This document shows, one piece after another, positions 43,523-52,768 of a stretch of 60,138 nt of DNA. This DNA comes from Candidatus Blautia intestinavium (GTDB lineage: Bacteria; Bacillota; Clostridia; Lachnospirales; Lachnospiraceae): positions 1 through 60,138 of the forward strand of contig DXGV01000032.1 in assembly GCA_019113745.1 (NCBI GenBank). Reading direction: 5' to 3'. How positions within the stretch are numbered: position 1 is the first letter of the stretch; each line of letters opens with the position of its first letter. The position numbers and the translations under genes were made by a program. The notes below the pieces were generated by a model. It ran no database searches. It was not told the origin of the DNA and saw only the letters and a program-made list of their open reading frames with translations.

Positions 43523-45595
43523 ATGAGCAATCTTTATAAATCTTCCTCAAAGTGCTACCTGATAGACCATCATTCGCCCCAACCACCTATCATACCACTA
43601 AACCATTTGGACATTAAAGAATATGAAGCGTTTATCGACACTGCGAACGTGGATTCTATGATGGTATACTGCAAAGATCACTGGGGCGTAACGTATTATC
43701 CATCCAAAGTTCCCGGCGCACAGTTGCACCAGGGGATTACTGACGACTGGATTAAATCTGTAAGCACTCTTTTAAAGAAAAAGAAAATTGAATTTATTGC
43801 CTATTACTGCATTGAATACGATGAAGGCGCTGCCAGAAACCATCCGGAATGGAGAGCCCGAAAAGCCGACGGCAGTCCTCTCATCCGTGAGGACACTTAT
43901 GCCAGATGGAGTCTCTGCTGCTATCAGACGTCTTATCGCGAATATTGCCTTGCACAGTTGAAAGAAATCGTCACAAATTATGCTCCTGATGCGTTATTCC
44001 TAGATATTTTCGGCGCCTCTCTCTGCTACTGCGGCAGCTGCCGCAGAAAATTCCAGGATTTATATGGCTATCCACTTCCGGAAACATCCGAAGATATTCA
44101 CCTGCACATCTCAGACATTATCAAATTTTTGGATGACAACGCATATGATTTTTTTCACCAGATCAAGACAGAACTAAAGGCCATTGATCCTTCTCTTGCC
44201 ATCACTGTTAATTTTTCCTGCCATTATCCCCAAAAGTTCCGGAAGCTGCTGGACTATCAGTTTTCTGAGCCACTTTTGTCGGATAACTGGTATTCCTCTG
44301 CTTATGCCAGGGATACTGCAGAGGGTCAGTTCCCTATTCTTTCTCCCGGGGAAGCTTCACAGGTATATAACTACGCACCGCAGAATCAGTACATTTATAA
44401 TTTGTCCTCCATTGCTGCCCAGAACTGTCGGGTGGGTATGTACAGCGGATCCCAGCATCGTGACGGCACCCTTGATTTTGAAGAGGCAAAGCGCCTGGGT
44501 GCAGCTTATCACATACTGGATAAAATGTCTCCCTGGCTTACCGGACGCGCAGCCTATGGCAATGTAGGGATCATTCAAAGTGATGCCTCCAAAGCCATCC
44601 ATCTTCCGCAGCTGATTCCCGATGCCATTCTCCGGATGAAACGGCACTGTCCTCATACGAACGCAGTTCTCGGAGCCATGAAACTCTGTGAAAATGTAAA
44701 GATTCCCTGGAGAGTTCTGCCGGAAGCAGTTCTGACGCCAGATCTGCTTAAGCAGTATGATCTTCTTCTGCTTCCGGAGGTCTATGTTGTCAGTCCTCAG
44801 CTTCTGAAGCTTCTGCAGGACTATGCGGTATCCGGCGGAAAAATTATATCTTCCATGGAGTCCGGCCTCTGGAATCCGGACGGAACCCGTAGGGACGAAT
44901 CTGTGCTGTCAGAGCTGCTTGGCGTTTCATTTAAAGAATTGCACCATGAATATTCTCAGAATACCTGGGCGGCCTATCTTACCCCGAAAAATGGATTCTC
45001 CTTTCAGGGCCTGCTTTCCTGCACTACCACTCCTGTAAGTAGCGTCTTTTCAGAAGTGCAGTGTATAAGAGCTCACGAAATAGCAGAATTTATACTTCCC
45101 AGCGTAGCCTGCGACTTCCAGCACTGGGTAAATTGGTGGAGTCCTCCACCGGGAGATCCTTCCGGATATCCTGCTATTACCCTTAACAAATACGGAAAAG
45201 GACATGTTCTCTACACCGCCTTTGATTATTTCACCATGGCAGCAGAAGAGACTTATGAAGATACCGATTTGCTGTTTCAGGATTTTTTTAATGCTCTGAA
45301 TTTTATTCCACGGATTCAAAACAAAACGCCATACAGCCATGTAATCCGGACTGCGTTTTCGCGGCAGAGAGATCATTATCTTGCACATCAGATCTCCTCT
45401 ATTCCACACCTGTGCAAAGGAGAAGCTCCGCCTATCAGCGGAGGCGAGCTAGTGATACAGGGAAAAATTTCTTCCGCTTTTCTTGTATACCCACGGAAAG
45501 AAAACCTCTCCTTCCGCTATGACGGAAAAGTTTCTGTAATTTCTCTTCCGGACTTTTCCATGCAGCAAATCATTTCCTTTAAAATGTTTGAATAG
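43523..45595 (+). CDS. Glycoside hydrolase-like protein (GHL6/beta-galactosidase trimerisation-like)
   Basis: A 690-residue cytoplasmic protein after AAGGAGAAG, with no signal peptide. The N-terminal 350 residues look like a TIM barrel: FIAYYCIEYDEGAARNHPEW, PDALFLDIFGASLCYCGSC with Asp as a possible catalytic residue, and LAITVNFSCHYP. The cysteine pair CYCGSCRRKFQDLYG is typical of the GHL6-type hypothetical glycosidases. From about 380 a Rossmann-like domain similar to the beta-galactosidase trimerisation domain follows (LLLPEVYVVSPQLLKLLQDY, SGGKIISSMESGLW). It probably cleaves the sugar brought in by the divergent ABC importer. Specificity unknown. Confidence 0.75.
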   Translation: MSNLYKSSSKCYLIDHHSPQPPIIPLNHLDIKEYEAFIDTANVDSMMVYCKDHWGVTYYPSKVPGAQLHQGITDDWIKSVSTLLKKKKIEFIAYYCIEYDEGAARNHPEWRARKADGSPLIREDTYARWSLCCYQTSYREYCLAQLKEIVTNYAPDALFLDIFGASLCYCGSCRRKFQDLYGYPLPETSEDIHLHISDIIKFLDDNAYDFFHQIKTELKAIDPSLAITVNFSCHYPQKFRKLLDYQFSEPLLSDNWYSSAYARDTAEGQFPILSPGEASQVYNYAPQNQYIYNLSSIAAQNCRVGMYSGSQHRDGTLDFEEAKRLGAAYHILDKMSPWLTGRAAYGNVGIIQSDASKAIHLPQLIPDAILRMKRHCPHTNAVLGAMKLCENVKIPWRVLPEAVLTPDLLKQYDLLLLPEVYVVSPQLLKLLQDYAVSGGKIISSMESGLWNPDGTRRDESVLSELLGVSFKELHHEYSQNTWAAYLTPKNGFSFQGLLSCTTTPVSSVFSEVQCIRAHEIAEFILPSVACDFQHWVNWWSPPPGDPSGYPAITLNKYGKGHVLYTAFDYFTMAAEETYEDTDLLFQDFFNALNFIPRIQNKTPYSHVIRTAFSRQRDHYLAHQISSIPHLCKGEAPPISGGELVIQGKISSAFLVYPRKENLSFRYDGKVSVISLPDFSMQQIISFKMFE

Positions 45596-45913
45596 ACATG
45601 AAATTCAGATATCGTAACTTTACAACTGACCAGAGCTTCTATACAGCAAGAGAAATCGAGTTGTAAAATAATTTTGATTTTAGTCCCTAACAAATAAGAA
45701 TGAGGCAATCCCACAGAATTCAGTTTTTTGGAAATTCAAATTCTGCACGGGATTGCCTCTCACTTTTTGTAAGCTCGATTTTAGAACGCAAATAACTTAT
45801 GTGGATTTCACAAAGAGTACCATCGTTTATTCCTAAGTATTCTGAACAGTTCCCCTTATTTGGAACTGCTTATTTCCAGTCAGTCTCATAAACATTTATC
45901 ATTATTCTTTCGT
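45596..45913. other. Gene-free spacer between glycosidase-like and NMO genes
   Basis: 318 bases without a credible gene. It holds the terminator at 45702-45768, an inverted repeat TTACAACT/AGTTGTAA (45620-45665), and a small hairpin CAGTTCC/GGAACTG at 45847-45868 that may end the minus-strand NMO gene, though it lacks a T-tract. Confidence 0.5.
45702..45768 (+). terminator. Intrinsic terminator of the glycosidase-like gene
   Basis: Long stem GAGGCAATCCC/GGGATTGCCTC plus an inner CAGAATT/AATTCTG, followed by CTTTTTG on the plus strand. Confidence 0.85.
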
Positions 45914-46993
45914 TTAAATCAGCTCCTGTATCAGCTGATGTACCGTCGTCATTTCCCTGATGCGGCCCACATTGCTTCCACAGAAGATCAAACCGTTTTC
46001 CACATCTCCTTTTACCGCGTCGATCAGCGCTTTTGTGATGCAGTAAGGCACTTTTGCCGGATTACACTTTTCCAGGCAGTTGTAACATTTCGCCACCGGC
46101 TGACGGGCTTGCTCCACCTGACGGATAAAACGGTTCCTGAGCGCGCGTCCCGGCATTCCCACCGGGCTCTGAATGATCTGCACGTCTTCCTCTTTTGCAT
46201 CAATATAAGCCTGTTTGTAGGCCTCTGACGCGTCGCACTCTTCCGTCGCCACAAAACGGCTGGCGATCTGTACACCGTCGGCGCCCAGATCCAGCGCATG
46301 AGCGATATCTTCCCGGTCAAAAATTCCGCCGGCAACCACTACCGGGATCTTCTTCCCGTATTTCTCTTCATATTCTTCTTTACAGGCTATGATCTGCCGG
46401 ATCTCATTATCGTAATCCAGTTCATCCATATGATCCAGCTGTTCTCTGGAAAATCCCAGATGTCCGCCTGCTTTCGGTCCCTCTATCACGATAAAGTCCG
46501 CGGTTCTGTCGTATTTGTGCGCCCACATCTTAAGAATCAGCTTCGCCGCGCGGCAGGAGGAAACAATGGGCGCGATCTTCGTCCCGCATGTTTCACTGAC
46601 CAGCGCCGGAAGGTTCACCGGCAGACCGGCGCCGCTGATGATCACATCCGCTCCGGCCGCTACAGATTCTTTCACATGCTCCGCGTAATGTTTCAGAGCG
46701 ACCATAATGTTCACGCCGACCAGGCCTTTCCCGCCGGCGATCTCCTTCGCCCGCTGTATATGTTTCCTGATCGCCCGCGCGTTGCATCCCGCCTGATCCT
46801 GCGCGAATCCTTCCTCATCATAGCCGATCTGTGCCGTGGAGATCACGCCGACGCCGCCTTCTTTCGCCACTGCTCCGGCAAGGCCGCTGCGGCTGATCCC
46901 TACGCCCATACCTCCCTGAATGATGGGAATATCCGCAATTTTCTCCCCTATACACAGTTTCTTAAGTTTTGTTCTGTAGTTATCCATATCCAT
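45914..46993 (-). CDS. Nitronate monooxygenase family flavoprotein (FabK-like)
   Basis: A 359-residue FMN enzyme. The start at 46993 follows GGAGGG; the longer frame lacks a site. TIM-barrel motifs: PIIQGGMGVGISRSGLAGAV, VGVISTAQIGYDEEGFA, ADVIISGAGLPVNLP, the catalytic His in GPKAGGHLGF, and the phosphate site VVAGGIFDREDIAHALDLGA then GVQIASRF. A Cys cluster near the end (KCYNCLEKCNPAKVPYC) is typical of clostridial members. Relatives oxidise nitronates or reduce enoyl-ACP (FabK); alone, away from fab genes, an NMO role is more likely. Confidence 0.88.
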   Translation of the reverse strand: MDMDNYRTKLKKLCIGEKIADIPIIQGGMGVGISRSGLAGAVAKEGGVGVISTAQIGYDEEGFAQDQAGCNARAIRKHIQRAKEIAGGKGLVGVNIMVALKHYAEHVKESVAAGADVIISGAGLPVNLPALVSETCGTKIAPIVSSCRAAKLILKMWAHKYDRTADFIVIEGPKAGGHLGFSREQLDHMDELDYDNEIRQIIACKEEYEEKYGKKIPVVVAGGIFDREDIAHALDLGADGVQIASRFVATEECDASEAYKQAYIDAKEEDVQIIQSPVGMPGRALRNRFIRQVEQARQPVAKCYNCLEKCNPAKVPYCITKALIDAVKGDVENGLIFCGSNVGRIREMTTVHQLIQELI

Positions 46994-47170
46994 GATTTCC
47001 CTCCGGGTTATACCTGTTTTATATGAAACATTAATTTGTTTTTCAAATAATTTGAATATCAAATTATTTTAAGTATAATCCTTTGGGTTTTTCATGTCAA
47101 TAGATATTGTAATGTTTTCTATTTGATGTAGTTATGGATACCATATTGTTCTTGTTAAAATAATTCACTG

Positions 47171-47608
47171 TTAAAAATTCGTACGACAAAATTCTTCTTT
47201 TGCACCTTCCTGCTCCTCCCCTCCCTGAAACAGCAATTCCGGCATTTCCTCCAGCACCTCATAATAAGGTCTGTTAAAATGGCAGTAAAAAGCCAGATAA
47301 AAAAGCATATCCCTGGGCGCGCGGATATCTCTTAATTGCCGTCCGATATATGTCCGCCTTCCCTCTTCTCCCAGATTATCCCAGCAAAGGTTTCCCATTC
47401 TTTCAAGTTTTCGTGATACTGACGCATAACTCTTTCCTGTTCGTTTTGCTACCTCAGGATATACATGCTTTGTTACCCGGATATCGTCCTGGGACATTCT
47501 TTCATCAAACAGCAAATGGACTGTTATTCCGACAGCACAGGCAAAGGTTCTGATTTCACTTCTGACAGGGCCTAAAATACTGCGGATTACAGCTTCCTCT
47601 TTTGTCAT
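47171..47608 (-). CDS. Small protein with Spo0A C-terminal-like DNA-binding domain
   Basis: A 145-residue protein; start at 47608 (MTKEEAVIRSILGPV) because the longer frame has no site. Residues about 40-80 (DDIRVTKHVYPEVAKRTGKS then YASVSRKLERMG) resemble the Spo0A effector domain (VTKHIYPxIAKxxxTxxxxVER). There is no receiver domain. It may bind Spo0A-box-like DNA or be a distant relative with another target. No partner genes: it is flanked by the NMO gene and a gene-free region. Confidence 0.6.
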   Translation of the reverse strand: MTKEEAVIRSILGPVRSEIRTFACAVGITVHLLFDERMSQDDIRVTKHVYPEVAKRTGKSYASVSRKLERMGNLCWDNLGEEGRRTYIGRQLRDIRAPRDMLFYLAFYCHFNRPYYEVLEEMPELLFQGGEEQEGAKEEFCRTNF

Positions 47609-47996
47609 ACCATAAAAACCCCTTTCTTTTCCTATTATTTTTATGATATGGCATATTCTTCCTGTTCCGACGTCAGGCGACATAATACGACAGTTAGAAA
47701 TATTCTTTCATAAACAAGACGGTCAAAGGGTTTCTTCACTGAGCATTTGGACACGTAAGCATCGGTGTACAAGGGGCAGAAATCAGCTCTTTATCGACTG
47801 TATTGTCCCCTTGTACATCGATGCTAGACACGGCAGAAGAATACGGCGGACAGAAAATAACAGGAATATATTTGTGAAAGCATCTGTTTTTTGGAAATTT
47901 CCGTATTATTATACGAATTCCTCCCAAAGAAATATCTGCAATCCTGTAAAAAATCCCCGCATATTTTCCGTGTCTTCCTATATGATACCACTTAAA
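47609..47996. other. Gene-free region with one long hairpin
   Basis: About 390 bases between the Spo0A-C-like gene and the transporter terminator. I see no open frame with a ribosome site on either strand. The notable content is the inverted repeat at 47759-47824. Confidence 0.5.
47759..47824. repeat. Long inverted repeat (candidate ncRNA or miniature element)
   Basis: GCATCGGTGTACAAGGGG at 47759-47776 pairs with CCCCTTGTACATCGATGC at 47807-47824, 17 of 18 bases, with a 30-base loop. No T-tract follows on either strand, so it is not a simple terminator. Confidence 0.6.
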
Positions 47997-48028
47997 AGAA
48001 GCGGACATGATTTCTCACGTCCGCTTCT
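47997..48028 (-). terminator. Terminator of the lct/YkvI operon
   Basis: AGAAGCGGACGTGA pairs with TCATGTCCGCTTCT (one G-T pair, 4-base loop) on the minus strand and is followed by TTTT, 20 bases after the YkvI stop. Confidence 0.85.
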
Positions 48029-48047
48029 GATGAAGATTAAACAATAT

Positions 48048-49226
48048 TCAGATTTCTTTCCCCTTTGTCATGATCCAGTGGAGTACAAAAGGAATAAACA
48101 GAGTGATCAAAGCCGCATAACCCAGATAAGCATAACCTTTGCTGACTACTGTCATCAGTCCGAACTGGGCGATGGCGAAAGCCAGGAAGGTAAAGATCAG
48201 AGTAAACACCGCGTTTCTCGCAAGATGGCCATGTTTTCTTTTTGCCGGAGAATCCATTCGCCGTTCCACTGCGTTTACGCACCTGGTAACAATTCCTGAT
48301 ATCATATTTACCGCAGTAGAAATTGCTCCGAGAATGATCAGCAGGGAAATCACCGGAGTCAGAACCCCGGCGCCCACTCCATTCTGTACCAGCACCAGCA
48401 TCGGTACAGAGGCTGTCGCCAGATCCGCCACATAAGCCACTGCCAGAAGTCCTACAATGGACAGCTCCATGGCAAAAAAGTTGCAGACAAACATTCCAAC
48501 TGCTGCTCTGTTGATCTGCTTAACATCTGTAACAGGCTCCACATGCTGATACATTACAGAAACAGAAGAAAGCTGGAACAAAAAGTACAGCACTGCCGAC
48601 CAGAGAGCCGGCCCGAAAGCGCCGCTTTCTTTTGAAAGCACTGTCATCTCTCCGCTGCTCATACGACTTACAGCGGCCGCAATGCTGTCCCACTGGACGA
48701 TGATATTCGGCACCAGAACAAGTACAAGACCGATGATAATAAGAACGCTCAGTGTAGACGCGCATTTACGCACAACATTGGTTCCAAACAGGGCGATAAT
48801 AAAAATGAAAGCCGCAACAAAAACTGTACACAGCCAGTACGGAATCCCGAAAAGCGTCTCCAGTGTGGAACCGCCGGTGGCAAAAGCCGCCGCTGACGCG
48901 GTTCCGATCATGATCAGATAGCAGATTTCATGCAGATTCGACATGACATGCCTTGTCTTTCCATAAAACGTGTCGGAAAAACTTCTGTAATCATAAGTTT
49001 TATGTTTATACGCATAGCGCATTCCATACCAGAAAAACACAGAATAGAGTCCCTGCGTCAGTATGGGGAGGATCAGGCACCAGATCCCGTAATTAATAAA
49101 ATACTGATAGATCTGCGCTCCGGAAGCAAAGCCCCCTCCGAACTGTGTAGTAAACGCCACAAATGCAATGCCCATAGCCAGAGGCATTTTACTTTTATCA
49201 ACCAACAATGAATTTTTCTTACTCAT
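48048..49226 (-). CDS. YkvI-type APC-superfamily membrane transporter
   Basis: A 392-residue protein with about ten helices. Helix one holds AFVAFTTQFGGGFASGAQIYQYF, a broken-helix pattern like that of sodium-coupled APC/BCCT carriers, and helix three ICYLIMIGTASAAAFATGGS. This matches the YkvI family, whose substrate is unknown. It lies 63 bases downstream of the lactate dehydrogenase-like gene and in front of a terminator, so it belongs to the lct operon and may carry lactate or another small acid. Confidence 0.82.
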   Translation of the reverse strand: MSKKNSLLVDKSKMPLAMGIAFVAFTTQFGGGFASGAQIYQYFINYGIWCLILPILTQGLYSVFFWYGMRYAYKHKTYDYRSFSDTFYGKTRHVMSNLHEICYLIMIGTASAAAFATGGSTLETLFGIPYWLCTVFVAAFIFIIALFGTNVVRKCASTLSVLIIIGLVLVLVPNIIVQWDSIAAAVSRMSSGEMTVLSKESGAFGPALWSAVLYFLFQLSSVSVMYQHVEPVTDVKQINRAAVGMFVCNFFAMELSIVGLLAVAYVADLATASVPMLVLVQNGVGAGVLTPVISLLIILGAISTAVNMISGIVTRCVNAVERRMDSPAKRKHGHLARNAVFTLIFTFLAFAIAQFGLMTVVSKGYAYLGYAALITLFIPFVLHWIMTKGKEI

Positions 49227-49289
49227 CTTTCTTTCCTCTGTAAATTAAAATTTTTATTCCCGCTGCAGTACGGCATTTCCCTGCCGGCA

Positions 49290-50708
49290 TCATTTATTGA
49301 ATTCTACAATCTTTCCCGGATTCAGGATCAGCTTGTCGTCAAAAGCCAGTTTGATGTTCTTATAAAGCTGGATCATTCTGGGGCCTACAAATTCTTCCAG
49401 GAATTCCAGGCGTCCGTTGCCGATACCATGTTCTCCGGAAAGCTGTCCGCCCAGTTCTTTTGACAGGGCATACAGTTCTTTCAGACAGGCATGGGTAGCG
49501 CTCTTCCATTCTTCATCGCTCATACCGGCGTCCCGCAGCATCTCTGTATGGATATTTCCGTCTCCGCAGTGGCCGCAGGGCTCTACCCTGATCCCATGGG
49601 AAAGAGCGATCCTCTTGGCCGCCTTTACGTATCCCGCAATCTTTGAACGGGGAACCACTACGTCGCATTCCTCCTGTGAAACAGAATCCGCCTTCATCCC
49701 TTCCAGAATCCCGCCCCGGACAGACCACACGGTAGCCGCCCGCTCAGGCGTATCGGCAATACAACAGTCGTAAGCTCCGTTCGCAAGGGCTGCCTCCGAA
49801 GCGGCTTCCACCGCGCTGTCCAGCTCCTGCTGGCTGGAAGCGTCGTACATGACGATGAGGACGGCTTCTCCCTGCTTTACCGGGAACTGGCGATTCAGAT
49901 TTTTTTCTACAATATCAATAAGTTCTCTCTCCAGGAATTCGATAGCAGTCGGCACAAAGGGCAGTTCCAGAACCTTCGGCACCATATCCGCGCATGATTC
50001 CAGACTGTCAAAAGGCATTACCAGGGTAGCGCTGCAGGTAGGCGCCGGAAGAAGCTTCAGCGTTACCTGGGTCAGGATACAAAGAGTCCCCTCCGAACCG
50101 ATCACCAGATCTTTTACCGCATATCCGGTAGTATTTTTTACCACATTGGAGGAGAAATTCATAATAGAGCCGTCCGGCATTACCGCTTCGATGCACCGCA
50201 CAAAATCGCGTGTGAGGCCATAGCGTACCGCCTTCATACCTCCTGCATTGGTGATGACATTTCCTCCGATCGAGGCTGTCTTTTCTCCCGGATCAGGCGG
50301 GTAAAAAAGTCCTTCTGCCGCCGCTGCGGCCTGAATATCCAAAAGCAGGGCTCCCGGTTCCGCAGTAATCGTCTGATTCTTGTGATCCACCGGAAAGATC
50401 CTGTTCATTCTCATAACAGACAGCATAATGCCGCCGTATTTGCAGGTGGCTCCTCCTGCCAGTCCGGTTCCCGCCCCGCGGCAGACCACCGGAATATTAT
50501 TTTTATAAGCATAAGCCATCACAGCCGATACTTCTTCTTTATTTATTACTTCCACATAAAGCTCCGGAGGAAAAACTCCATATTCCGGCATTTCATCCCG
50601 GTAGTATTCCCGGGCGATGGCTTCGCCTGTCCACACACGGTCAGGCGCTGTCACAGAACGGATGTATTCAAAATCCTCTTCATCCATTTTTTTGTAGGGA
50701 TATGCCAT
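49290..50708 (-). CDS. lctD: FAD-linked D-lactate/glycolate dehydrogenase (LctD/GlcD type)
   Basis: A 472-residue FAD enzyme of the VAO family. PVVCRGAGTGLAGGATC and DPGEKTASIGGNVITNAGG bind FAD; the C-terminal FAD-oxidase domain has HGIRVEPCGHCGDGNIH and SGEHGIGNGRLEFL with metal/substrate His. Directly after EtfA and EtfB, it fits LctD of the electron-confurcating LctBCD complex, which oxidises lactate with NAD and reduced ferredoxin exchange. It could accept other 2-hydroxy acids. Confidence 0.9.
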   Translation of the reverse strand: MAYPYKKMDEEDFEYIRSVTAPDRVWTGEAIAREYYRDEMPEYGVFPPELYVEVINKEEVSAVMAYAYKNNIPVVCRGAGTGLAGGATCKYGGIMLSVMRMNRIFPVDHKNQTITAEPGALLLDIQAAAAAEGLFYPPDPGEKTASIGGNVITNAGGMKAVRYGLTRDFVRCIEAVMPDGSIMNFSSNVVKNTTGYAVKDLVIGSEGTLCILTQVTLKLLPAPTCSATLVMPFDSLESCADMVPKVLELPFVPTAIEFLERELIDIVEKNLNRQFPVKQGEAVLIVMYDASSQQELDSAVEAASEAALANGAYDCCIADTPERAATVWSVRGGILEGMKADSVSQEECDVVVPRSKIAGYVKAAKRIALSHGIRVEPCGHCGDGNIHTEMLRDAGMSDEEWKSATHACLKELYALSKELGGQLSGEHGIGNGRLEFLEEFVGPRMIQLYKNIKLAFDDKLILNPGKIVEFNK

Positions 50709-50712
50709 TGTC

Positions 50713-51903
50713 CTAGTCCTCCTTCCGGTTCTTCACAAGTTCTGTAAGCTTTGGCACTACCTGATTCAGATCGTCCACAATACAGTAATGGGCCGTATTG
50801 AATATCTGCGCTTCCGGATCACTGTTGACGGCCACAATACATTCGGAACCGTTCATACATGAGGTAAACTGTATCGCACCTGACACGCCGCAGGTAATGA
50901 TCAGTTTTGGCCGCACTGTCCTGCCGGACAGACCGATCTGATGAGCGGTATCCCCGAATCCGTCCTCAACCATAGGCCGGGTAAAAGCAAGCTGCCCGCC
51001 AAGGGCATCGGCCAAAGCTCTGCAAAGAGCCACCCCCGCCTCATTTTTCGCTCCGCGGCCGGCAACAACAATGATGTCTTCTTCTTCCAGGCTTTTTTTC
51101 TTTTCCAGCACTTCGGCGCTTAAAATCTCTATCGAAGATTTTACCATGGTGTCCGGCGTCTCGCAGCGAATGATCTCGCCTGAAGGATTCTCCGCCTTAC
51201 AGGCTTTTTCCATAACTCTGTAGCGCACTGTAGCAAACTGCGGCCTGGATCTGGAAATAGAAATCTGGGCCATGATATTTCCGCCAAAAGCAGGTCTTAT
51301 CTGAATCATATCCGTATTTTCCTTAATATCCAGCTTCGTACAGTCCGCCGTCAGTCCCGTATGGAAACGGGTGGCAAGTCTGGGCGCCAGTGAACGCCCC
51401 AGCTCCGTACCTCCGATAAGGACAGAGCTGGGTTTTACCGCCGCGATACAGTCTGCCACCACATCGGTACAGCAGTCCGCCCGGAACCACTTCAGCGCCT
51501 CATGCTCATAGACAAATACTTTATGTACGCCGTATTCCAGCAGGATTCTGGCATTATCCTCCGTTCCCTTTCCCCCGGCGATCACACAGTTTACATGATA
51601 CCCTACCTTTGGAGCCATTTTCAGGGCCTCGCCGATCAGCTCAAATACAACCGGATGAATTTTTCCCTGTTCCTGCTCCGCAAAAATCAGAAAATCTCTC
51701 CACTCTTCTTTATTTACTTCATTGGCTTTCTGCTCAAAACGGATGGCTTTCTCCGGACATTTCCGCACACAGAGCCCGCACATCCGGCAGCTCTCTCCCA
51801 CTTCAATCCCGTTTTTTTCAAACTTCAGGGCGCCGAAAGGACAGACGTTTACACAAATGCCGCAGAGCGTACATGCCTCCGCATCAAAATTCAAAAAATC
51901 CAT
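50713..51903 (-). CDS. lctC: Electron transfer flavoprotein alpha subunit with ferredoxin domain
   Basis: A 396-residue EtfA. The first 60 residues contain two 4Fe-4S motifs, CTLCGICVNVCPFGALKF and CRMCGLCVRKCPEKAIRF, as in CarE/LctC-type bifurcating Etf. Then the alpha domain (VFVYEHEALKW, VLIGGTELGRSLAPRLATR) and the FAD domain (VAGRGAKNEAGVALCRALAD, QIGLSGRTVRPKLIITCGVSG). It starts 15 bases after EtfB and ends 4 bases before LctD. Confidence 0.93.
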   Translation of the reverse strand: MDFLNFDAEACTLCGICVNVCPFGALKFEKNGIEVGESCRMCGLCVRKCPEKAIRFEQKANEVNKEEWRDFLIFAEQEQGKIHPVVFELIGEALKMAPKVGYHVNCVIAGGKGTEDNARILLEYGVHKVFVYEHEALKWFRADCCTDVVADCIAAVKPSSVLIGGTELGRSLAPRLATRFHTGLTADCTKLDIKENTDMIQIRPAFGGNIMAQISISRSRPQFATVRYRVMEKACKAENPSGEIIRCETPDTMVKSSIEILSAEVLEKKKSLEEEDIIVVAGRGAKNEAGVALCRALADALGGQLAFTRPMVEDGFGDTAHQIGLSGRTVRPKLIITCGVSGAIQFTSCMNGSECIVAVNSDPEAQIFNTAHYCIVDDLNQVVPKLTELVKNRKED

Positions 51904-51918
51904 ATTCTCTGTCCCTCC

Positions 51919-52707
51919 TCAGATGATCTTTTTTGATATCAGAATATCAAAAAGTTCTTTTGTCTTTTCCTGCGTACTTCCTTCCAGATACACCTGCTTC
52001 TCCGCTTTTTCCGGCGGGAACATACGATCCACCGCCGTAGGAGAACCGTTCAGTCCGTATCTTGTAAGGTCCTGATCCGGCAGATCCTCGTAGCTTAAAA
52101 ACCGTACTTTTCGGTCTGCCGTCTTTTTCTTCAGAATCCAGGAAGGAAGACGGGGAACACACATATCCTTCTCTACAGTGATCAGACAGGGATAGGGAAG
52201 CCTTGAAACCTGAGTCACACTTCCAAGCTTCTGCTGTACAGAAATAGCGTTCTCCGTCACTCCTTCGATTTTTGTCACCCATGCCGCATGAGGGATATGC
52301 ATATGTTCCGCAAGAGCAGGTCCTACCTGGGCGGTATCTCCATCCGTAGTCTGTTTTCCGCAGATGATCAGATCTGCTCCTCCCAGAACCTGGATTCCCT
52401 GGCGTAGCGTATAGGAAGTGCTCAACACATCCGATCCCGCAAATTTGCGGTCAGATAAAATCACCGCCTCGTCAGCTCCGCAGGCGTAGGCGTCTCTCAT
52501 CATGCTTTCCGCCTGAGGCGGGCCCATGGTAAGGACAGTAACCGTTCCTCCCATTTTTTCCTTTAAAAGAAGCGCCGTTTCCAGTGCAAACAGATCATAG
52601 GGATTCGTTCTTGCTGCGCTGGAAAGACGCTTCATAGCCCCTGTTTCCGGGTCGATTTCCACGTTGGCGCCTGCCGGCACCTGTTTCATGCACACTATGA
52701 TTTTCAT
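51919..52707 (-). CDS. lctB: Electron transfer flavoprotein beta subunit
   Basis: A 262-residue EtfB. It begins MKIIVCMKQVPAGANVEID and has MKRLSSAARTNPYDLFALE, GTVTVLTMGPPQAE and the NAD/FAD-site run LIICGKQTTDGDTAQVGP. The TDGDTAQVGP loop binds the bifurcating FAD in such complexes. First gene of the lctBCD-transporter operon; a 61-base gap in front holds the presumed promoter, which I cannot name. Confidence 0.93.
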   Translation of the reverse strand: MKIIVCMKQVPAGANVEIDPETGAMKRLSSAARTNPYDLFALETALLLKEKMGGTVTVLTMGPPQAESMMRDAYACGADEAVILSDRKFAGSDVLSTSYTLRQGIQVLGGADLIICGKQTTDGDTAQVGPALAEHMHIPHAAWVTKIEGVTENAISVQQKLGSVTQVSRLPYPCLITVEKDMCVPRLPSWILKKKTADRKVRFLSYEDLPDQDLTRYGLNGSPTAVDRMFPPEKAEKQVYLEGSTQEKTKELFDILISKKII

Positions 52708-52768
52708 TTGTTCTTTCCTTTTCCACTTTATTGCTCTGTCACATTAAACCAGCCAGTTCATTATACCA

